From NCBI RefSeq assembly GCF_005280585.1, contig NZ_SZVO01000017.1, forward strand, positions 118,668-182,667: DNA of 64,000 bases, read 5' to 3'. Under the pieces are notes generated by a model. It had not been told where the DNA came from and did not search any database. It saw only the letters and a list, made by a program, of their open reading frames with translations. How positions within the stretch are numbered: the first letter of the stretch is position 1; each line of letters starts with the position of its first letter. This document shows, in pieces, positions 27,745 to 35,695 of the stretch. Made by a program: the position numbers and the translations under genes. The stretch comes from Dyadobacter frigoris (GTDB lineage Bacteria; Bacteroidota; Bacteroidia; Cytophagales; Spirosomataceae).

Positions 27745-28680
27745 CTAAATAAAGATAACTTCCCCATACATACCAATTTTCAAAAAGCCATCATTCTTAA
27801 CCCGGACCTTTATTGCATAAACCAGATTTGCTCTTTCGTTTTTGGTTTGAATTGTTTTTGGAGTGAATTCTGCCTTTGACGAGATCCAGTAAATCTGTCC
27901 GGCATAAGTTTTATAATCCTTTTCACCTTGGTCAATCCGAATTTTTACCGTTTGGCCGTTTTTAATCTGTGACAATTTATCGCCTGTGATGTATGCTTTT
28001 AAAGTCAGCGTATCAACGTTGGCTATTTTATAAAGCGGTTTGCCAATTGCCGTCATTTCGCCTTTCAGAGCATAACGGGTTAAAACTAATCCTGTTAACG
28101 GATTGATGATTTGTCCCCGGTTGATCTGCTCCTGATATTGTTTTGCAGTCACAGCCAGCGGTGATTGTTCACTTAAAATTCCACGATTCTGTGTAGCAGA
28201 ATTGTAATTGTAAAGCTTGATTTGCTGACGTGTCACATTGATCTGCTTTTGCATCTGGTCAATAGCAGCGTCGATATCATCGAGTTGCTTTTGTGTTGCC
28301 GCGTCCGCTTTCACCAGGTTTTCCGTGCGTTTCCTTTCACGGATTTGCTGCGCCAGCTGTGATTCCTGCACGGCCAATTGTCTGGATGCGACTTTGGTCT
28401 GGTCTTTTGGGCTGCCGGTTTTTTGCTTTAAGGCGGCGATTGCAGCTTCAGCCTGCTGCTTTTGAAGTTCCGGGATTTTTACATCAATCTGTCCAATGTT
28501 TTCACCTTCTTTCAGCTGCGCTCCTTCCAGAACTGAAAATGAAAGCAACTGCCCCGTTTGCTGTGCAGAAACGACAACCTCATCCGCTTCAAAGTTTCCT
28601 GACGCGTCATAATCATCCTTGGTTTCACAAGCAGCCATCAGGAAAATGGAGGCGAGTCCGTATAAAATACTTTTTCTCAT
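27745..28680 (-). CDS. HlyD/YbhG-like periplasmic adaptor lipoprotein
   Basis: Started at MRKSILYGL, 13 bases after the TolC stop, giving 311 residues. The signal ends in a lipobox FLMAAC. The lipoyl motif SFSVLEGAQLKEGENIGQID and a long helical hairpin rich in Gln/Lys (about residues 70-150) mark a membrane-fusion protein like YbhG. It bridges the ABC permeases and the TolC protein encoded directly upstream. The start eight codons upstream at 28704 would overlap the TolC gene and add basic residues before the signal, so it is less likely. Confidence 0.9.
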   Translation of the reverse strand: MRKSILYGLASIFLMAACETKDDYDASGNFEADEVVVSAQQTGQLLSFSVLEGAQLKEGENIGQIDVKIPELQKQQAEAAIAALKQKTGSPKDQTKVASRQLAVQESQLAQQIRERKRTENLVKADAATQKQLDDIDAAIDQMQKQINVTRQQIKLYNYNSATQNRGILSEQSPLAVTAKQYQEQINRGQIINPLTGLVLTRYALKGEMTAIGKPLYKIANVDTLTLKAYITGDKLSQIKNGQTVKIRIDQGEKDYKTYAGQIYWISSKAEFTPKTIQTKNERANLVYAIKVRVKNDGFLKIGMYGEVIFI

Positions 28681-28693
28681 ACTAAAATATTTT

Positions 28694-29983
28694 CTAGTTT
28701 TCATTTCCTGAAATGTGATTGTGTTTATATTCTGCCTGCAAAAGCTGGATGGTGTGCAGGATCATGCTTTGGCGGGAGGTATTTTCAGAATTAAGCTGCG
28801 AAATATATTCATGGACGGTAACCACGCCATTTTCCAACTGTGCCAACGATGATTTTTTTACAGATTCCCGAAGCTGAATCACCGCTTTATCCTGTTCAAT
28901 TAAATTCCTGTATTTTTGAATGTCTCCGTTTTGCTGACTTAATGTTAGGTTGGTATTGTATAGAAAAATTTCTTTGTCAACATCGACACTTTGTCGGCTG
29001 ATGTGAAGATTTTGCCTGTTGTTTTTAAGTGAATAAAGACTGCCAAGATTCCAGTTCAACCGCAGTCCGGTGACAAACCATGGGCCAAATTCATTTTTAA
29101 TAATATTCAGTGTCGGGCGGCCATACGCTCCCTGGAAAAATGCACTGACTTTTGGTGTGAAAGCAGACTGCAATTTTCTTTCCTCCACATCGTAAAGGTG
29201 TTTTTGCAGATCATAAAATTTTATTTCCGGTCGGTTAATTTCGTTTGAAATAATTTTCTCGCCAGGCATTTGCAGTTTTGTTTCCGTATCAACTTTTTTA
29301 TCGATAATAATAGACAACATTTCCAGATAAGCCGCCTTATTGGATCTGAATTCGATGCTGTTCATATCTACATTAATAAGTTCGGCTTTCAACTGATCCA
29401 CATTGCTGCGAAAGGAGGTTCCGTTTGCAAGGGCGGCCTCGGTTTTGTTAAGCTGGCTTTGCAGTTCAGACTTTCTAATTTCGTTTTGTTTTAACTGTTC
29501 ATCCATTAATATAACAGCGAAATAAATCTGGTTAACCCGGTCGTTTATTTCTCTGAGATTTACCTCAATATTTTGCTCTTGAACAGCCTGATTGGCTCTT
29601 ATCGCAGCTTTTTGGTTATTGATATCACCCGCATCATAAATAATCTGGCTGATATCGGCCTGTATCTTGTACTGATCCTTGCTGAGTGATGGAAAATTTA
29701 TACCCGGAATTGCCGGGATAACCTCAGAAAAATTAATCGTTTGGGATTGATAAGATGCCTGACCACTAACGGCCAGCTGGGGCAGGTATAATTTTGAAGC
29801 ATTCTGCAATGAAAATCCGCTGCTCTTGCGGATCAGGTCATATTTTTTAATCAGCGGAAAATTTTCACGTGCCAGTGTATAACATTCTTCAATGCTCAGA
29901 TTTGAAACCGGCTGTGCATGAAGCGCTGCTTGCAGAGAGAAAAAGCAAAGAAAAAATAGCCGTATTTTAGCCTTTTTAATCAT
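28694..29983 (-). CDS. TolC-family outer-membrane efflux protein of the ABC exporter
   Basis: A 429-residue protein with signal peptide (ending near ALHAQ) and the long helical repeats of TolC-like proteins. It is the first structural gene after the TetR regulator. A TetR-type inverted repeat lies 19-34 bases upstream of its start codon, so the operon promoter is probably there. It makes the exporter a complete tripartite system, unlike the E. coli ybh operon, which relies on a TolC encoded elsewhere. Confidence 0.9.
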   Translation of the reverse strand: MIKKAKIRLFFLCFFSLQAALHAQPVSNLSIEECYTLARENFPLIKKYDLIRKSSGFSLQNASKLYLPQLAVSGQASYQSQTINFSEVIPAIPGINFPSLSKDQYKIQADISQIIYDAGDINNQKAAIRANQAVQEQNIEVNLREINDRVNQIYFAVILMDEQLKQNEIRKSELQSQLNKTEAALANGTSFRSNVDQLKAELINVDMNSIEFRSNKAAYLEMLSIIIDKKVDTETKLQMPGEKIISNEINRPEIKFYDLQKHLYDVEERKLQSAFTPKVSAFFQGAYGRPTLNIIKNEFGPWFVTGLRLNWNLGSLYSLKNNRQNLHISRQSVDVDKEIFLYNTNLTLSQQNGDIQKYRNLIEQDKAVIQLRESVKKSSLAQLENGVVTVHEYISQLNSENTSRQSMILHTIQLLQAEYKHNHISGNEN

Positions 29984-30001
29984 CTTGTTTAGTCTTTTAA
30001 T

Positions 30002-30017
30002 TTAATCGTTTGATTAA
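30002..30017. promoter_or_regulatory. TetR-type operator upstream of the TolC-HlyD-ABC operon
   Basis: The sequence TTAATCGTTTGATTAA is an inverted repeat TTAATC-n4-GATTAA. The same dyad occurs as TTAATCAATTGATTAA upstream of the TetR gene at 30694-30715. Its position just upstream of the TolC start codon fits repression of the exporter operon by the adjacent regulator. Confidence 0.7.
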
Positions 30018-30038
30018 TCGCTTTCAAAAAAAATGCCG

Positions 30039-30641
30039 TTAGTTTAGCATCGTTTTTATCCACATGGGTATCAGTTCTTTACGCTGTTTCATGAGCGTGT
30101 CATATTCTTCTTCATTTTTAATAAGTTTTGATAAAACAGGTCTCGCCACGAATGGAAAAACGGTGATTCCTAATAAATTGATCAGAATATGAAATGGACT
30201 GACGCTTAGTTTACGGCTCAGTAACTGTTTCATGAAAACGGATTTGGTAACACGTTCCTTTGCGTTAACAAGCTGGGCGAATTTTTCTGGCCTTCGGCGG
30301 ATTTCACTCAAAACGAAAATCGGCAGATCCGGATTTACCAAAAGAAGATCGATATAAGATTCTGCAATCTTGTCCAGTTTTTCTTCCAGTTCGGTTGTTT
30401 CATCGCTTAAAATCGGGATGATCGTACCAAAAAGTTTGTTGACCTTTTCAAGCATTACAAGCTCAAAAAGCTTTTCCTTACTTCTGAAATAGTAATTTAA
30501 CAAAGCAAGATTAATACCGGATTCTTCTGCTATATCTCTCGTACGGGCCGCTGCGTAACCTTTTTCGGTAAACACTTTACGAGCCGCTTCCATAATTTTC
30601 TCCTCAGTCGATAAATCCAGATCTTTCTTTCCCTTTGCCAT
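30039..30641 (-). CDS. TetR-family regulator of the ABC exporter, CecR-like context
   Basis: A 200-residue protein with an N-terminal TetR helix-turn-helix (AARTRDIAEESGINLALLNY, then FRSKEKLFELVM). The gene heads a TolC-HlyD-ATPase-ATPase-permease-permease block, the same association as CecR (YbiH) with the ybhGFSR genes of E. coli. Two matching dyads, one upstream of this gene and one upstream of the TolC gene, support autoregulation and control of the exporter. The ligand is unknown. Confidence 0.92.
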   Translation of the reverse strand: MAKGKKDLDLSTEEKIMEAARKVFTEKGYAAARTRDIAEESGINLALLNYYFRSKEKLFELVMLEKVNKLFGTIIPILSDETTELEEKLDKIAESYIDLLLVNPDLPIFVLSEIRRRPEKFAQLVNAKERVTKSVFMKQLLSRKLSVSPFHILINLLGITVFPFVARPVLSKLIKNEEEYDTLMKQRKELIPMWIKTMLN

Positions 30642-30693
30642 ACCTGTGTTTTAATGCAAGGCAAAGATTATTGATAAAATTATTAAATCAAAA

Positions 30694-30715
30694 TATTTAA
30701 TCAATTGATTAAATA
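30694..30715. promoter_or_regulatory. Perfect 22-bp palindromic operator upstream of the TetR gene
   Basis: A perfect palindrome whose core is TTAATCAATTGATTAA, 53-74 bases upstream of the TetR start codon. It shares TTAATC-n4-GATTAA with the dyad at 30002-30017. This is the expected autoregulatory site. Confidence 0.7.
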
Positions 30716-30814
30716 AATATCACAATTCACACTTTACCTAACTCAATGTGCCTTTTTTATCCATGTTTTTAGGGTTGACTGAATTCAGATTTCAGCCATT
30801 TTAAATTCGGGAAA

Positions 30815-31438
30815 AATTCAGAATTGGCGGGTAGGTTTGCGTTTTTCACCCCAAAATATGAAAACGTTTACTGTACTTCGTTGATGTATGCCAACGAAGT
30901 AATTGGAAATATTCGGCAGTCTTATCCGGTGGAGGCCATTGTCACTGTACTGGCTACTATCGCAGTTGTTTTTCTTCTGAACCCGCTATCAGAAAAGCAG
31001 GCAGCTATGCAATCGTTAAATACAGATCACTTTGGATGCTTGGTTACTTGTTGATTATAGCGGCATTCTATTTTAGACAATCAAATAAAGCAGTTCTCAG
31101 ACAATACCTATGTGAACGAGCTGGCTGGAAACGGTCTTCTTTTTATACTGGCTGCCAAAGAAATTGAAAAAACAGTGAAAATGGGGAAACCTATTTTTGC
31201 CCATATCATGATAACTTCCAACCACCGGCCGTTTACTTATCCAAACGGAAGGATCGATATACCTTCCCGGCGCGACAGTCTGGTGATTCTTAAACCCCAG
31301 CGTATTGTCAATACGTTTATTCCAGATTTCAAAGACGGTTCTGCAAAACCTGTTCAATCTGGTGAGATGTTAACCCAGGAAGCTATTTTCTGGCATCAGA
31401 CAGCGAGTTATCAGTTTAAAAACAGGCTTATGAAGTGA
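30815..31438 (+). pseudogene. LTA-synthase-family sulfatase, disrupted by frameshifts and deletions
   Basis: Three frames together read like the LTA-synthase (sulfatase-fold) family. The first runs FTPKYENVYCTSLMYANEVI to AVVFLLNP, the second LWMLGYLLIIAAFYF, the third DNTYVNELAGNGLLFILAA and then PIFAHIMITSNHRPFTYPNG, ending in QTASYQFKNRLMK and a stop. The frame changes near 31025 and 31070. In the third frame the region between NGLL and the SNHRPFTYP block, which holds the catalytic Thr and metal ligands, and a further stretch after RIDIPS, are missing. The intact protein would exceed 600 residues. It is a clear pseudogene; about 250 bases follow before the next gene. Confidence 0.8.
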
Positions 31439-31630
31439 TTTGTTTCATTTTTTTTTGATAAAACGCTTCAGATATTTCTACCTGATATTCCATTTTAATC
31501 GGCTATCGCAAAATTGAAACTTTTCAATAAAAGCTAAAAGATTGAACGACGGTAAGTATCTGATTGCAACAAGAAACCACTCGTGCATATTATCATTTTG
31601 TTAACTGCTTCAAGCTGAGTTTTACATGTT

Positions 31631-31638
31631 TAACTTTG
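31631..31638 (+). promoter_or_regulatory. Candidate -7 promoter element
   Basis: TAACTTTG matches the Bacteroidota sigma-A -7 consensus TAnnTTTG and lies about 50 bases before the 31687 start codon. The -33 TTTG at 31597-31600 is some 30 bases away, longer than usual, so support is partial. Confidence 0.35.
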
Positions 31639-31686
31639 TGATGCTATTCAATAGAATAGTATAAATCGCTTAAAGTTTTACCGGTT

Positions 31687-32112
31687 TTGATGATGAAATG
31701 GATTAACAAAAAAGAGTGGTTTTATGTCGCTGCTACTTTGCTGCTGCTTTCAGGCGGACTCATTTATTTTCTTTTGCAGCCACAGTATGATGAACACTTT
31801 ATTAATAAACTGGACAGACCAAAAAGTTTCAGGGTTTTATCGGAAAAAGAAAAAAAGGATTCCATTTTCATCCGTGTCGATGGTTTATCAACGGCAAATT
31901 ATGGCCTGAGACTGGAACTGTACAGTCAGGATGAACACAGGAAAATTTACAGACGGTTTTATTCCGAACTTATCAAAATACCAGCAGGCGAGATTCATGC
32001 TGCTTTTAAAAGGAAGCTTTCGAGAGATTCTTCCGGCGCGCAGGTCACCTACATTCCGGAGCAAAGTAAAAATGCCGCAGGGCAGATTGTACTGAAAACG
32101 GGCTTTTTTTGA
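31687..32112 (+). CDS. Membrane-anchored protein of unknown function
   Basis: A 141-residue protein with one N-terminal TM segment (about residues 12-30, FYVAATLLLLSGGLIYFLL) and a hydrophilic extracytoplasmic part rich in charged residues. I recognise no family. A start one codon later at 31690 is equally possible. It follows the LTA-synthase-family pseudogene and precedes another unknown membrane protein, in a stretch that looks recently rearranged. Confidence 0.6.
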   Translation: MMMKWINKKEWFYVAATLLLLSGGLIYFLLQPQYDEHFINKLDRPKSFRVLSEKEKKDSIFIRVDGLSTANYGLRLELYSQDEHRKIYRRFYSELIKIPAGEIHAAFKRKLSRDSSGAQVTYIPEQSKNAAGQIVLKTGFF

Positions 32113-32172
32113 TGCATTTACCTTTTAACTTAGACAAATATTTTTCATGTCACGTCTCTTTTACCTTACGCA

Positions 32173-32877
32173 TTGATCTTATTTCCTGCTTTGGCTTTTT
32201 TACAAAGCGAAGTCCATCACATGGAAGGAAATCGGGATGGCTCAAAATCAAAAAAGTTTTATGTATATATTGCAGATATCACAACCGATATAAGCAGGAC
32301 CCATTGCGCTTCGGTTGATAAAGGACATTTCAAATCAATATTATACATGCCAATAAAAATAGATAATACTTATCGCAAGCAGCAGTATGATAAGAAAGAT
32401 TTATGGATACTATCAAATGAAAGGATACCAGGCTTCTTTTCATTTGATAGTAAAGTTCTCCCTTTTATTTTTGGTCTGATTTTAATTGGATTAATTAGTC
32501 CCATTCTTCCTCCAAGATATGGTTATAGTAATTGGGAACCGCCAGAATCTGGTTATCAATATTTGAGCAACATGAAAGAGGCGATAGTCATTGCTTTATT
32601 TTTGAGTTTTTACGTTTTCCTGAATTTTGTATTTAATAAAATTCGAAGCAAAATCGATCTTGATCTGGGTTTTAAACGCATTGGAAATTTTGAAATTTCG
32701 AGAGTTATTGTATTTCCTAAATTAAAAATTCTGATTTTAAGTAATCAAAGTTTATTTTTCCTGAAATCTAGAAATTTGCATTTCACTACGGTTAAGCGGA
32801 AACAAATTATAACACTAAATCGAACAGGAACTTATAAAGTTTTGGATTATAGCATTCATAATATCGAAAATTTATAA
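32173..32877 (+). CDS. Two-TM protein of unknown function, start uncertain
   Basis: The frame codes for up to 234 residues with TM segments near residues 95-115 (LPFIFGLILIGLISPIL) and 138-155 (AIVIALFLSFYVFLNFVF). The C-terminal part is basic and beta-rich. The first possible start is a TTG at 32173; the first ATG is 32221, which would give about 218 residues. An ATG at 32147 opens another frame (MSRLFYLT) that meets a stop after nine codons, just where a signal-like segment (ALILFPALAFL) begins in this frame. A frameshift at the 5' end is therefore possible. Family and function are unknown. Confidence 0.55.
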   Translation: MILFPALAFLQSEVHHMEGNRDGSKSKKFYVYIADITTDISRTHCASVDKGHFKSILYMPIKIDNTYRKQQYDKKDLWILSNERIPGFFSFDSKVLPFIFGLILIGLISPILPPRYGYSNWEPPESGYQYLSNMKEAIVIALFLSFYVFLNFVFNKIRSKIDLDLGFKRIGNFEISRVIVFPKLKILILSNQSLFFLKSRNLHFTTVKRKQIITLNRTGTYKVLDYSIHNIENL

Positions 32878-33007
32878 GCTTCTTTTACTGTAAATTGAAT
32901 TTCGGATAATTGGCACATTTGGAAGATTAAGGGTCGAGGATTTAGCCTTGGAAGCTTTTAAAAATATTTAGTCAAATAGAAAATTTCTTAACTAACAAAT
33001 TCCTGAC

Positions 33008-33250
33008 ATGAGCTTAGATAAACATTCTTTGGAAAGCGAAATTATTGAGGCGGTTGTATTGAAGCTCGGAGCTTCCCGTGAACTTTCGGAAAAAGCAAGG
33101 AACAGAATTGCTAAATCAGCTGGCAAACTCGCAGAAAAACTCATTATCATTTTCGAAAAGCAGCAACGGAAAGCTGAAAAGAAAGCGAATGAAGTGACAG
33201 AGGAGCAGCAAGATCCGAAAGAGGAAGATGACGAAAAGAATGAGGACTGA
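33008..33250 (+). CDS. Small helical protein with acidic tail, unknown function
   Basis: An 80-residue protein predicted to be helical (LESEIIEAVVLKLGAS, then ARNRIAKSAGKLAEKL) and ending in a very acidic tail (KEEDDEKNED). There is no signal peptide. The composition suggests a small coiled-coil or nucleoid/chaperone-like protein, but no family is recognised. The hairpin-rich region begins directly after its stop codon and may be its 3' UTR or an independent RNA. Confidence 0.6.
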   Translation: MSLDKHSLESEIIEAVVLKLGASRELSEKARNRIAKSAGKLAEKLIIIFEKQQRKAEKKANEVTEEQQDPKEEDDEKNED

Positions 33251-33255
33251 GATCA

Positions 33256-33516
33256 ACTAAACCTGAAAGGAAAAGTCCGGAGGGAGTTTAGTGGCAAACA
33301 AAAAAAATGGCGACCGGTATATCGGCCGCCTGTAATCTGCAACAGGAACCGGGCGCTTATTAGCTGGTACGTTCCTGTGGTCGTGGACCAATCTATACAG
33401 GTAAACCTGTTATTTGCATAGCGCTCATTCTTTTAATTCATGGAAAACGGCAGTACTTTACGATCTGCGTGCTGGTCGGCCAGCGTTCCATCGAGATGGT
33501 TCCAATAAAAGAATGA
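33256..33516 (+). ncRNA. Candidate structured RNA (hairpin-rich intergenic region)
   Basis: Several strong helices can be read by eye. ACTAAAC (33256-33262) pairs GTTTAGT (33286-33292). A bulged hairpin GGCG-a-CCG / CGG-c-CGCC lies at 33309-33330. CAGGAAC (33343) pairs GTTCCTG (33371-33377). ACAGGTAAACCTGT spans 33397-33410. A long closing stem at 33425-33445 with 33500-33516 (arms CATTCTTTTA..TGGAA and TTCCA.TAAAAGAATG) encloses three small hairpins. Five alternating ACAGG/CCTGT segments would allow alternative pairings. No coding frame fits. It matches no RNA family I know; the strand is assumed from the neighbours. Confidence 0.4.
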
Positions 33517-33660
33517 AAGAGATTACAGCTGTAAGTTAGCATTAATTTGGATACAACGCAGCTCATAAATTGATTTAAAACTTCATTTATTGAGCTGTCC
33601 GTTTTTGTACAGGAAACGAAAACATAACAATAATTTAAAATTACAGTAACAATCAACAAT

Positions 33661-33668
33661 TATCTTTG
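33661..33668 (+). promoter_or_regulatory. Candidate -7 promoter element of the TPR-HTH regulator gene
   Basis: TATCTTTG matches TAnnTTTG exactly and lies about 118 bases upstream of the start codon at 33786, implying a leader of about 110 bases. The expected -33 position holds TTTA rather than TTTG. The leader contains no obvious riboswitch motif. Confidence 0.4.
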
Positions 33669-33785
33669 ATAAACTTATTTGATGCTTTTTTTAATTTAGA
33701 TAGCGATCTTGAATAAAGTCTCTTCTTAGGAAAACGAAGGTCCGGAGCTAACTTTCACCGAGATTCACTCAAGGCTGCTGCTAAA

Positions 33786-35453
33786 ATGAACAATTTGAAA
33801 ATCGAGAATAATATCCAAAAGTGCCTTTTGACCATTTTTCTATGCCTTCCTTTTTTTGTAGGTATTGCCTTCACGCAGACTCCCGAATTTTATGCTTCCA
33901 TAGATTATAATGAGTCAAAGACAAGTTCAGGTTTAACAAGGCCTGATTCAATTCTTTTGGTACTTAAAGAAAATTATAATAAAGCAGTCGCAGCCAATAA
34001 AGAGCTTGAAGCCGCAGGTTATTTAAACCAAATGGGGAAACTGTTGTTCGTTTCCGGGCACTATCCGCAGGCTTTGGATTATCTCCTTCGTGCAGATAAA
34101 ATCTACCGAAGCCATAAGAATTCCAAAAGACTGGCGGAAAATCTTGTTATTTTGGGCGAACTCTATTACAGGAGCAGACAGCCTGCCCTGGCCAGAAAAC
34201 AGTTTAACGAAGCTTTACTTCATTACCAGCACTTGAATTTTGGATCAGGAAAAGGACTTGTATATGGCCATATCGGGCATTTGTATGAAAAGGAGCAGGA
34301 TTATGACAGCGCATTTTATTTTCAGAATAAAGCATTGCTTGCTTATAAGACGGTCAAAGAGGAGCAAGGGATTGCGAAAATCTACGAAAATATTGGCAGT
34401 GTTTATGAAGATCAGGAAAAGTATGATTCTGCTTATGTCTATTTCAACAGGGCATATTTTATCAATAAACATAACGGGAACCAGAGCGCTCAGATTGAGA
34501 TTCTGAACAACTTAGGAGATGTACTCCGCAAAACCGGCAAGTATCGCCAGGGTCTTGCGCTGAGTTTTCAGGCGCTTGATCTGGCGCGCAAAAAAGGGGA
34601 ATATTATCAGCTTTCCGGAGCGAGTAATGATATAGCCAAAGCCTATAATTTCTTAAACAAAAACGACAGTGCTTTTTATTATCTCTCCCAAAGTCGTCAG
34701 TATCTGAACGATATCTATTCCCAGGAAAGCAACAAACAGCTGGCTTTGCTTCAAACATTATATGAAATTGAGAAAAAGGATAGCGAAATAGAAAGCCTGG
34801 TGCACGCACGGCAGACCGATCTGCTGGTCAATATATCAGCAGGTATTGTTGTTGTGCTGGTTCTTCTATTGACGGGTTTAATAATCAGCAGACAGCGTCT
34901 TAAAATTAAGAACGAACAGAAACTGCACGCCCGGAATAGCCAGGTTTTTCAAACCCAGGCTCAGCTGATGGAAGCGGAGCTTGAAAATAAAAGGCTTTTG
35001 CAGGAAAACCTTACCCAGCAGCTGGAAATAAAAACCAAGGAACTTACCAGTTATACCCTGCATGTAATCCGCAAAAACAAACTGCTGGAAGACTTGCAGT
35101 CGCAGTTGGAAACGATGGTAAAAGAAGAAAAAAGAGATCAGAAAAAACAAATCAAACAGCTGTCGCTTCAAATCAGCGAAGGGCTTAGCGATGATCAGCA
35201 CTGGGAGGAATTCAGAGGGATTTTTGAGCAGGTGCATCAGTCCTTTTTTGACAGACTTCAACAGCAATGCGATTTGCTCACTTCAAACGATCTTCGGCTG
35301 ATCGCTCTGATTAAAATGAATATGATGCCTTCGGATATTTCCACGTTACTGGGCGTTTCTCAGGATAGCCTAAGGGTGATGCGTCACCGTATTCGAAAGA
35401 AGCTCAATCTCACGCCAGGCGAAAATCTTTCTGCCTTTATTCAGACAATCTAG
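33786..35453 (+). CDS. TPR-repeat membrane regulator with C-terminal LuxR-like helix-turn-helix
   Basis: A 555-residue protein with an N-terminal signal or anchor, about six TPR units over residues 55-310 (e.g. YLNQMGKLLFVSGHYPQALD and GHIGHLYEKEQDYDSAFYF), a TM segment at about 345-367, a coiled coil (about 375-450) and a C-terminal helix-turn-helix (SDISTLLGVSQDSLRVMRHR). This layout is a known class of Bacteroidota sensor-regulator that carries periplasmic TPRs and a cytoplasmic DNA-binding tail. It stands directly before the TonB-dependent receptor and phytase genes and probably controls them, perhaps via direct repeats in the intervening 240 bases. Confidence 0.85.
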   Translation: MNNLKIENNIQKCLLTIFLCLPFFVGIAFTQTPEFYASIDYNESKTSSGLTRPDSILLVLKENYNKAVAANKELEAAGYLNQMGKLLFVSGHYPQALDYLLRADKIYRSHKNSKRLAENLVILGELYYRSRQPALARKQFNEALLHYQHLNFGSGKGLVYGHIGHLYEKEQDYDSAFYFQNKALLAYKTVKEEQGIAKIYENIGSVYEDQEKYDSAYVYFNRAYFINKHNGNQSAQIEILNNLGDVLRKTGKYRQGLALSFQALDLARKKGEYYQLSGASNDIAKAYNFLNKNDSAFYYLSQSRQYLNDIYSQESNKQLALLQTLYEIEKKDSEIESLVHARQTDLLVNISAGIVVVLVLLLTGLIISRQRLKIKNEQKLHARNSQVFQTQAQLMEAELENKRLLQENLTQQLEIKTKELTSYTLHVIRKNKLLEDLQSQLETMVKEEKRDQKKQIKQLSLQISEGLSDDQHWEEFRGIFEQVHQSFFDRLQQQCDLLTSNDLRLIALIKMNMMPSDISTLLGVSQDSLRVMRHRIRKKLNLTPGENLSAFIQTI

Positions 35454-35560
35454 CTCCTTAACATTTGGTTAATAGTATCTTAACAGAAGCTTAATGGCTT
35501 TTTGTTACTTTGTAATCTGCTTTATATCAGTGTTTTAAATCAGTAAATCAATCTTTGTTT

Positions 35561-35605
35561 CTTTCTTGTAACGCTTCAAATCCGGCTGTTTCCTTTTTGT
35601 AACGC
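35561..35605 (+). promoter_or_regulatory. Direct repeat upstream of the TonB-dependent receptor gene
   Basis: Two copies of a 14-base unit, CTTTCTTGTAACGC (35561-35574) and CCTTTTTGTAACGC (35592-35605), lie 31 bases apart, i.e. about three helical turns, and about 90-135 bases upstream of the receptor start. A related CTTTTTGTTACTTT occurs near 35500. The spacing suits two protein protomers on one DNA face and makes this a candidate activator site for the upstream TPR-HTH regulator. Confidence 0.35.
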
Positions 35606-35695
35606 GCCGTATTTGCATCGCGGCTATTTGTTTGCCCAACTTCGTATCCGGATCGGAGAAAGCAGATAAATGCTTCGATTATTTAACGCTTGCGA

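Noticed and set aside
30824..31054. A separate small membrane-protein gene of 76 codons.
   Set aside because: Its start would be a TTG inside a recognisable LTA-synthase-family segment and the next segments continue in other frames, so it is part of the pseudogene.
33261..33330. Similarity of AGGAAAAGTCCGGAGG followed by GGCGACCG to RNase P RNA motifs (GAGGAAAGTCCGG and GACCGCC).
   Set aside because: The spacing is far too short, the motif has an extra base, and the other universal RNase P segments and the 3' partner are absent.
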